A stretch of 64,000 bases of DNA from Fibrobacter sp. (GTDB lineage: Bacteria > Fibrobacterota > Fibrobacteria > Fibrobacterales > Fibrobacteraceae), in contig JAKSIB010000007.1 in assembly GCA_024399065.1 (NCBI GenBank), positions 1 to 64,000 on the forward strand. Reading direction: 5' to 3'. Position numbers and translations under genes: made by a program. Positions 60,120-64,000 of the stretch are shown piece by piece. The notes under the pieces are model-generated. The model was not told the DNA's origin. It searched no databases and saw only the letters and a program-made list of their open reading frames with translations. The first letter of the stretch is position 1. Each line of letters starts with the position of its first letter.

Positions 60120-61157
60120 GTGTACAAAAGACCCATGCCAACGGGAAACATATTGTTATACTACAACTATACCGTAGATGGCAAGCGTTTTCGCGAAGCC
60201 AGTGGGCTTTGGCTGATACCAGTCAAGACGTCCGCGGACAAGGCTAAAAATACAAACACAATGCGACTAGCGGAGGAAGTCGCCAGGCAAAAATCTGCCG
60301 ATTTGGACGCCGCCGACAACGGGATCCAGCAACAAATTGAGAACACCCACATCCTTCTGATCGACTACATCCAGAAGACCATCGATGGCTACGACAATTA
60401 CGAGTTCGTCAACAGCCGAACCAGCCTAATTTCACTCATCAGGGAATTCAAGGAATTCACCCGCGTTGTCGACATCAACAGGACTTGGTACGCCGAGTTC
60501 ATTCAATTTCTATTCAACAAGGGGCACAAGACTAACACGGTCTGCGGTCGCTGCAACATTATCAAAGCTATCCTGCACAAGGCTCAGCTTGACGGCATAA
60601 TCAAGCAACGACCAGACTTTTCTGGGCTCACCCCGACGCCGGAGCCCGGACAGCGCTGTTTTTTGACCATTGAAGAGCTAAGAAAGATGGCCGCAGCCGA
60701 CTTCCCCTCCAGACTGAAAAATCCATTCTTATTCGCCTGTTTCACGGGTCTACGATTGAACGACGTAAGGTGCCTGAAATGGTCCGACATCCAAGACGGA
60801 ATCATTTACCTGAGACAGCACAAGACAAAGCAACTTGTACAGGTACCCATCAGCAAGAACGCCGCTCAATTCATGAACGCAAGGACTTCAGATGAGCGAG
60901 TTTTTTACGACTTCCCCACTTGTGAAACCTGGTACGGGTCCAAAATCAAGCAATGGGCAAAGCTGGCTGGCATCGAAAAGAACGTCAGTTTCCATGTCAG
61001 CAGGCATACGTTTGCGACCCTGACACTAGGTAACGGGGCTGACCTTTTTACGGTCAGCAAGTTGCTCGGACACACCAAGATCACCACCACACAGATTTAC
61101 GCCAAGGTTCTGGATGAGGGGCGTCGCAAGGCCGTCGACGCAATTCCTGAACTTTAA
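60087..61157 (+). CDS. Phage tyrosine recombinase (integrase)
   Basis: A 356-residue integrase with an arm-binding N-terminal part ([30 protein letters not shown]), a core-binding domain (residues about 95-185) and a catalytic domain with the RHRY set: FTGLRLNDV (Arg), HVSRHTFAT (His-x-x-Arg), [16 protein letters not shown] (His and Tyr). It is of the type found in Bacteroidota phages. I placed the start at the TTG at 60087, preceded by AGAGGT; a TTG at 60063 is less likely. It lies next to the candidate attL. Confidence 0.9.
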   Translation: MSKVTKTHRVTVYKRPMPTGNILLYYNYTVDGKRFREASGLWLIPVKTSADKAKNTNTMRLAEEVARQKSADLDAADNGIQQQIENTHILLIDYIQKTIDGYDNYEFVNSRTSLISLIREFKEFTRVVDINRTWYAEFIQFLFNKGHKTNTVCGRCNIIKAILHKAQLDGIIKQRPDFSGLTPTPEPGQRCFLTIEELRKMAAADFPSRLKNPFLFACFTGLRLNDVRCLKWSDIQDGIIYLRQHKTKQLVQVPISKNAAQFMNARTSDERVFYDFPTCETWYGSKIKQWAKLAGIEKNVSFHVSRHTFATLTLGNGADLFTVSKLLGHTKITTTQIYAKVLDEGRRKAVDAIPEL

Positions 61158-61249
61158 GGAGCGTTGTTTAGGCGCGTGAAATTATCTGGATCCACGGGTA
61201 ACGAACGTGATTTAAATTTTGATTTATTGAAGCAACCAACGCAAATCCG

Positions 61250-61275
61250 GCAAAAGGCATGTACACACCTTTTGC
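61250..61275. terminator. Hairpin between the integrase and the phage lysis-type genes
   Basis: GCAAAAGG (61250-61257) pairs with CCTTTTGC (61268-61275) across a 10-base loop. It lies between convergent genes and may end transcription, though no clear T-run follows. Confidence 0.4.
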
Positions 61276-61296
61276 ATTCAGGCCATTCAGGTTCCA

Positions 61297-61674
61297 TCAG
61301 ACCTCGCTGGTTATTTCCAGGACCGTTCCGCAATTCTTGACTAGCTGCTTGAACGCCTCGGTGCTGTTTGATAGTTTGTTGGTCACAAGGCTGCAACCGT
61401 TCCCAACCAAAATGCACCCGGCGGACTCAGTGGACGCGTTATTCCCAGGATGAATACGGATTCCCCTAGAAGGCGGAACCTTGGCATTGTACAGGAGTGG
61501 CACATTGCTGTTCAGTTTCGGGGTAAACTTCGGGGAATAGCCAACCTCCACGTCATAGGCTCCTTCCGGAATCAAGGTCTTTGCGTTCTCAGCCGTAAAG
61601 TAAGTACCCCCGACGCAGTCCAACAAAACGCCAAGAACAACCTTGGACGTTTTCTTAAATCGAATAAGCTTCAT
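61297..61674 (-). CDS. Phage DUF5675-type protein
   Basis: A 125-residue protein with the core IRIHPGNNASTESAGCILVG, in which His and Cys could form an active site as in L,D-peptidase-like folds. DUF5675 proteins are common near phage lysis genes and are thought to act on peptidoglycan, although that is not proven. The gene overlaps the end of the DUF1353 gene by 20 nt and is the last gene of the phage's minus-strand operon. Confidence 0.78.
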   Translation of the reverse strand: MKLIRFKKTSKVVLGVLLDCVGGTYFTAENAKTLIPEGAYDVEVGYSPKFTPKLNSNVPLLYNAKVPPSRGIRIHPGNNASTESAGCILVGNGCSLVTNKLSNSTEAFKQLVKNCGTVLEITSEV

Positions 61675-62191
61675 CGTTTTTCCCTTTCAATGATGGCACC
61701 CACATAGTATCTATGCGGCCAACGTTCGCATAGCACCACTCGGTCTTCTTTGGAGGACCGTACCAGCTGTGAGACGATCCTACGGCAAATTCAACGAGCC
61801 AGGATTTCACTGGGCTGTACTTGCAGACGTCACGCAGGAAATAACGCAGTATTCGGTTTGTCGGCTTGAAGGTGAGCGACTGGCCGTAGCCGAGTGCGTC
61901 GTGCATCAGCCAGGCCACCCTTTCGTCAATGGAGCCCAGGTTCGGTACATAGCGGTCCACGATTTCAGGGCCGCTGCGTCCGTCAAATATGAAGCCGGCC
62001 AGGGTCTTCACGTGGAGGGTGCCGACGTCGGTCTTGACGACAAGGTGGATAGGCTCGTCCAGGTTATAGCGGCGGGCCTCCTTGCGGGTGGTCTCCAGCC
62101 CGGCGAGGCACTCGCGACCGGGTTCGCTGTCCACGAATTCGTAGGACAGGACCATCTTCATCTTCATAGGTTCAATCAGCGCGTTCTTCAT
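61655..62191 (-). CDS. Phage DUF1353-type protein
   Basis: A 178-residue protein with the DUF1353 features AGFIFDGRSGPEIVD and DERVAWLMHDALGY, where Asp and His residues are conserved. DUF1353 occurs mostly in phages and prophages, next to lysis or tail genes; its function is unknown. The ATG at 62191 follows GGAGGG at the right distance and overlaps the stop of the small membrane protein gene by 4 nt. The longer frame to 62227 starts at a TTG and is less likely. Confidence 0.82.
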   Translation of the reverse strand: MKNALIEPMKMKMVLSYEFVDSEPGRECLAGLETTRKEARRYNLDEPIHLVVKTDVGTLHVKTLAGFIFDGRSGPEIVDRYVPNLGSIDERVAWLMHDALGYGQSLTFKPTNRILRYFLRDVCKYSPVKSWLVEFAVGSSHSWYGPPKKTEWCYANVGRIDTMWVPSLKGKNDEAYSI

Positions 62192-62349
62192 GAGTCCCTC
62201 CGCGTAATGTCCTTTAAGGTCTCGCAAGGATGGACGATTTCCTCCGCATCCTTGTTAATAACATGGAAGAGCCGACAAGAAATCCAGCCCATAACGTAGG
62301 CCACAACGCCAAGGATGACCATAAGGATGAGCAAGCCCACGTCAATCAT
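62188..62349 (-). CDS. Small phage membrane protein
   Basis: A 53-residue protein with one hydrophobic segment (VGLLILMVILGVVAYVMGWI) and a charged C-terminus. GGGAGGAA stands before the ATG at 62349. It overlaps the genes on both sides by ATGA (62346-62349) and 4 nt (62188-62191), so it is translated in a chain. A holin or spanin-like role is possible but unproven. Confidence 0.78.
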   Translation of the reverse strand: MIDVGLLILMVILGVVAYVMGWISCRLFHVINKDAEEIVHPCETLKDITRRDS

Positions 62350-62636
62350 TTAGTTCCTCCCACTTGCAACTTGCCGTCAACGAGCAACTTGATTTGCGTT
62401 GTAAGTTCAATGAGTGTCTTGTCCACACGTTGAAGGTTTGCACTCAATTCCTTGGTGTTTGCGTCAAGTTTGGAATCGGTGCGGGCTTGCTCAATGGCAA
62501 GCTGCTGAATTTGGCGTTCATTGTCCTTTGCTTGGTAGCAACCATAGCCTCCAAGCAAGAGAGCGAGGAGTGCTATGGCAGGGAACAAGCCATATTTCGA
62601 AGCGATCTTTGAAAGTGTTTCAAGCATATTGTACAT
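62346..62636 (-). CDS. Phage membrane-anchored coiled-coil protein, possible holin
   Basis: A 96-residue protein with one membrane helix (LFPAIALLALLLGGYGCY) and a C-terminal coiled coil (residues about 35-85, with QQLAIEQARTDSKLDANTKELSANLQRVDKTLIELTTQIKLL heptads). Such single-helix, coiled-coil proteins sit in lysis cassettes. The start may be the ATG at 62636 or the one at 62627; the ribosome site is weak for both. Its stop overlaps the next gene (ATGA). Confidence 0.72.
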   Translation of the reverse strand: MYNMLETLSKIASKYGLFPAIALLALLLGGYGCYQAKDNERQIQQLAIEQARTDSKLDANTKELSANLQRVDKTLIELTTQIKLLVDGKLQVGGTK

Positions 62637-62721
62637 CCGTTTTTGAGTACCGTTGTTTAACACCAAATGAATAAAATTTTAAGCTTGCCGTATCTGGAAG
62701 AAAAAAGTTTGTAATTTTGAA

Positions 62722-62805
62722 CTACCTTGCAATCTTTTCTGCAACAAGCAGCACTACCACGGCCACGGAGCCACCTATCATTATGTAAGGCACGAGCTTG
62801 TTCAA
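62722..62805 (-). CDS. Very small phage membrane peptide, tentative
   Basis: A 27-residue frame with a TTG start directly after the stop of the large phage gene. It encodes one hydrophobic helix (YIMIGGSVAVVVLLVAEKIAR). No ribosome site is clear. It could be a small holin-like peptide or chance. Confidence 0.35.
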   Translation of the reverse strand: MNKLVPYIMIGGSVAVVVLLVAEKIAR

Positions 62806-62806
62806 A

Positions 62807-63970
62807 TCAGTACGCCATTTCCCGAAAGTTGTCATACTGGGCGATGATGGCTGCAGTGACATGGGACAGCTTGTTCTTGTCGGCGAACGCAACCATAGGG
62901 GCTACAAGACCATTCCTATCTACCGAGTTACCATGGCAAGTCACCCAATGCTTCACCCCTACGTACCATACGCTCAGTGTCTCGTTGTTAATTACGACAG
63001 TCTTGCCAGTCAACCGCATAGAAAACTCGGCAGAGTCATTGTATGTCGGGGTCCAGTACCCACAAAGGCCGAGCTTGTTTTCGTCATCATATTTTTCCAC
63101 CAGGAAGACGCCCACAGGTTCGCACCCGTATGATGTAGCCACGAGAAACTCGCCATTCCACTGTACTGGGTTGTCGCGCTGTGAACCTGGTGTGAAGTAG
63201 TCAAAATATGTACCACCAAGGTAGCCTCCCGTGACTGGCACGGCAATGCCTGCGCTTTTGTCTGCCTGGGATGGCGTATACGAACGCCGATGAACCTTCT
63301 TGTCCCAGGCATCGTATACAATACCTTTGCCAAGTTTATCAGTCCTATAGTTATTGTTTGCCAATGCAAACGAGACTGCGCTCCAGTCCTTTGGTGCGAA
63401 AGCCCCTGTGAACTGGTTGACAACCCACACGCTTGATGCACCAATGCAGTTTTTTATCAAGTTGTTGCTGGAGTTGTTTTTGTCAAGGTAGTAGTATGGG
63501 TAATAGTCGAAATATCGGTTTCCACCGGGTACTACGTCCATATAGTCGACATAGCAGCATATACTCTTGTCTTTCTTGTAGAAGAAAGACTCACTTCGCT
63601 TGCTATAGGTATATCCAGGACGACCCCCACCTACATATACGATTTCACCATTGCTCGCTGACATTCCAGTGTTAGGGTCGATGACTCCGTTGCCAACAAC
63701 TTTGTACTTGTGACCTGGGACAAGGTCCGTGTTGTTTCTCACCATATTGGCAAGTTTTGTGTAGGTCGCGTTCCCCTTGTCTACAACCGAAGGACTCTCC
63801 CATTCATCCGAAGATATATTTCCCGAATGCAGTATTTCGGGTTCATAGGTCACAATAGATGGAGTCGTGGACGTGGATTGGACACTCCTCAATGCCCATC
63901 CCGTATCGCTCCACAGGTTTGTACACTGTCTCAGGATACAGCCTCGGTCCCCGTTAGTCTTCCAAATCAT
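62807..63970 (-). CDS. Phage protein of unknown function, possibly a tail or receptor-binding protein
   Basis: A 387-residue protein rich in Tyr, Asn, Gly and aromatic residues, without a signal peptide. The middle has YYPYYYLDKNN and repeated short strands, as in tail-tip or receptor-binding proteins; no enzyme motif or known domain is recognised. It precedes the lysis-type genes and follows another gene whose end overlaps its start (ATGA at 63967-63970), so it belongs to a late operon. The ATG at 63970 was chosen for that overlap; a frame start at 63985 is possible. Confidence 0.6.
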   Translation of the reverse strand: MIWKTNGDRGCILRQCTNLWSDTGWALRSVQSTSTTPSIVTYEPEILHSGNISSDEWESPSVVDKGNATYTKLANMVRNNTDLVPGHKYKVVGNGVIDPNTGMSASNGEIVYVGGGRPGYTYSKRSESFFYKKDKSICCYVDYMDVVPGGNRYFDYYPYYYLDKNNSSNNLIKNCIGASSVWVVNQFTGAFAPKDWSAVSFALANNNYRTDKLGKGIVYDAWDKKVHRRSYTPSQADKSAGIAVPVTGGYLGGTYFDYFTPGSQRDNPVQWNGEFLVATSYGCEPVGVFLVEKYDDENKLGLCGYWTPTYNDSAEFSMRLTGKTVVINNETLSVWYVGVKHWVTCHGNSVDRNGLVAPMVAFADKNKLSHVTAAIIAQYDNFREMAY

Positions 63971-64000
63971 ATTACACCACCACAAAGCCGCAAGGCTTGA
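63967..64000 (-). CDS. End of an upstream phage gene, cut by the window edge
   Basis: The minus-strand frame reads ...QALRLCGGVI and stops in TGA that overlaps the next gene's ATG (ATGA). Only the last ten residues are visible, so no product can be named. Confidence 0.35.
   Translation of the reverse strand, partial: QALRLCGGVI

Noticed and set aside
61154-61453. Short frames on both strands after the integrase gene
   Set aside because: They overlap the DUF5675 gene or the hairpin at 61250-61275 and have no ribosome site or domain.

Overview
The window reads as a chromosome segment of a Fibrobacter-type bacterium (phylum Fibrobacterota), followed at its right end by the start of an integrated phage. 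The assignment rests on lineage-marker families recognised from memory, not by search: two proteins with the Fibrobacter succinogenes major paralogous (FISUMP) domain; a 907-residue lipoprotein of the type described as Fibrobacter paralogous family TIGR02171; exported proteins with poly-serine linkers and a C-terminal WYDLQGR-type tail; carbohydrate esterases; and a LexA operator close to the TGC-N-C-N4-GTGCA box reported for Fibrobacter. Many genes carry a TAnnTTTG/A promoter element like that of the Bacteroidota, as expected for the FCB superphylum.

Layout. 1-1243: a tandem repeat and a small antitoxin/zeta-type kinase pair bracketed by two copies of one hairpin. 1262-4174: pgpA and a UvrD/PcrA helicase, converging. 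4326-9920: a giant repeat-built surface protein with a 47-residue Cys-containing peptide gene behind it. 10096-13443: a FISUMP protein, a probable outer-membrane barrel with a TolA-like helix, and a DUF2279 protein. 13533-17828: fabF, then the tight orn / transpeptidase / lgt operon. 17894-21259: an AlgX-like, XRE and pmbA operon and a tRNA-Arg(CCU). 21308-25945: a FIST-GGDEF-HD-GYP protein and metG. 26087-29587: a three-gene overlapping cell-envelope operon. 29598-34143: VOC protein, diguanylate cyclase, queuosine-precursor transporter, Nudix hydrolase, a candidate small RNA, lptE and an SGNH esterase. 34219-41579: a CE1-like esterase, serS, two paralogous barrels, a linker-only lipoprotein and an SpmA-SpmB fusion. 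41633-46318: the three-part lipoprotein, a Ca2+/Na+ antiporter and another barrel. 46464-57611: pepA, lexA, a histone-like zinc-finger protein, PPIase, lepA with a signal-peptidase-like partner, a DUF2062-DUF1015 fusion, greB and tatD. 57699-59684: a PAS-GGDEF-EAL protein. From about 59907 on: a prophage left end (candidate attL from a tRNA 3' end, tyrosine integrase, lysis-type cassette, a structural protein) that runs off the window.

The chromosomal genes mix housekeeping functions (tRNA charging, lipid and lipoprotein synthesis, SOS control, translation) with envelope and secreted proteins and three c-di-GMP proteins. The pattern that most rewards a second look is the set of about nine genes whose promoter element ends only 5-8 nt before the start codon, which predicts leaderless or nearly leaderless messages, next to other genes with long leaders and good Shine-Dalgarno sites. 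No CRISPR array, rRNA or insertion sequence was seen.
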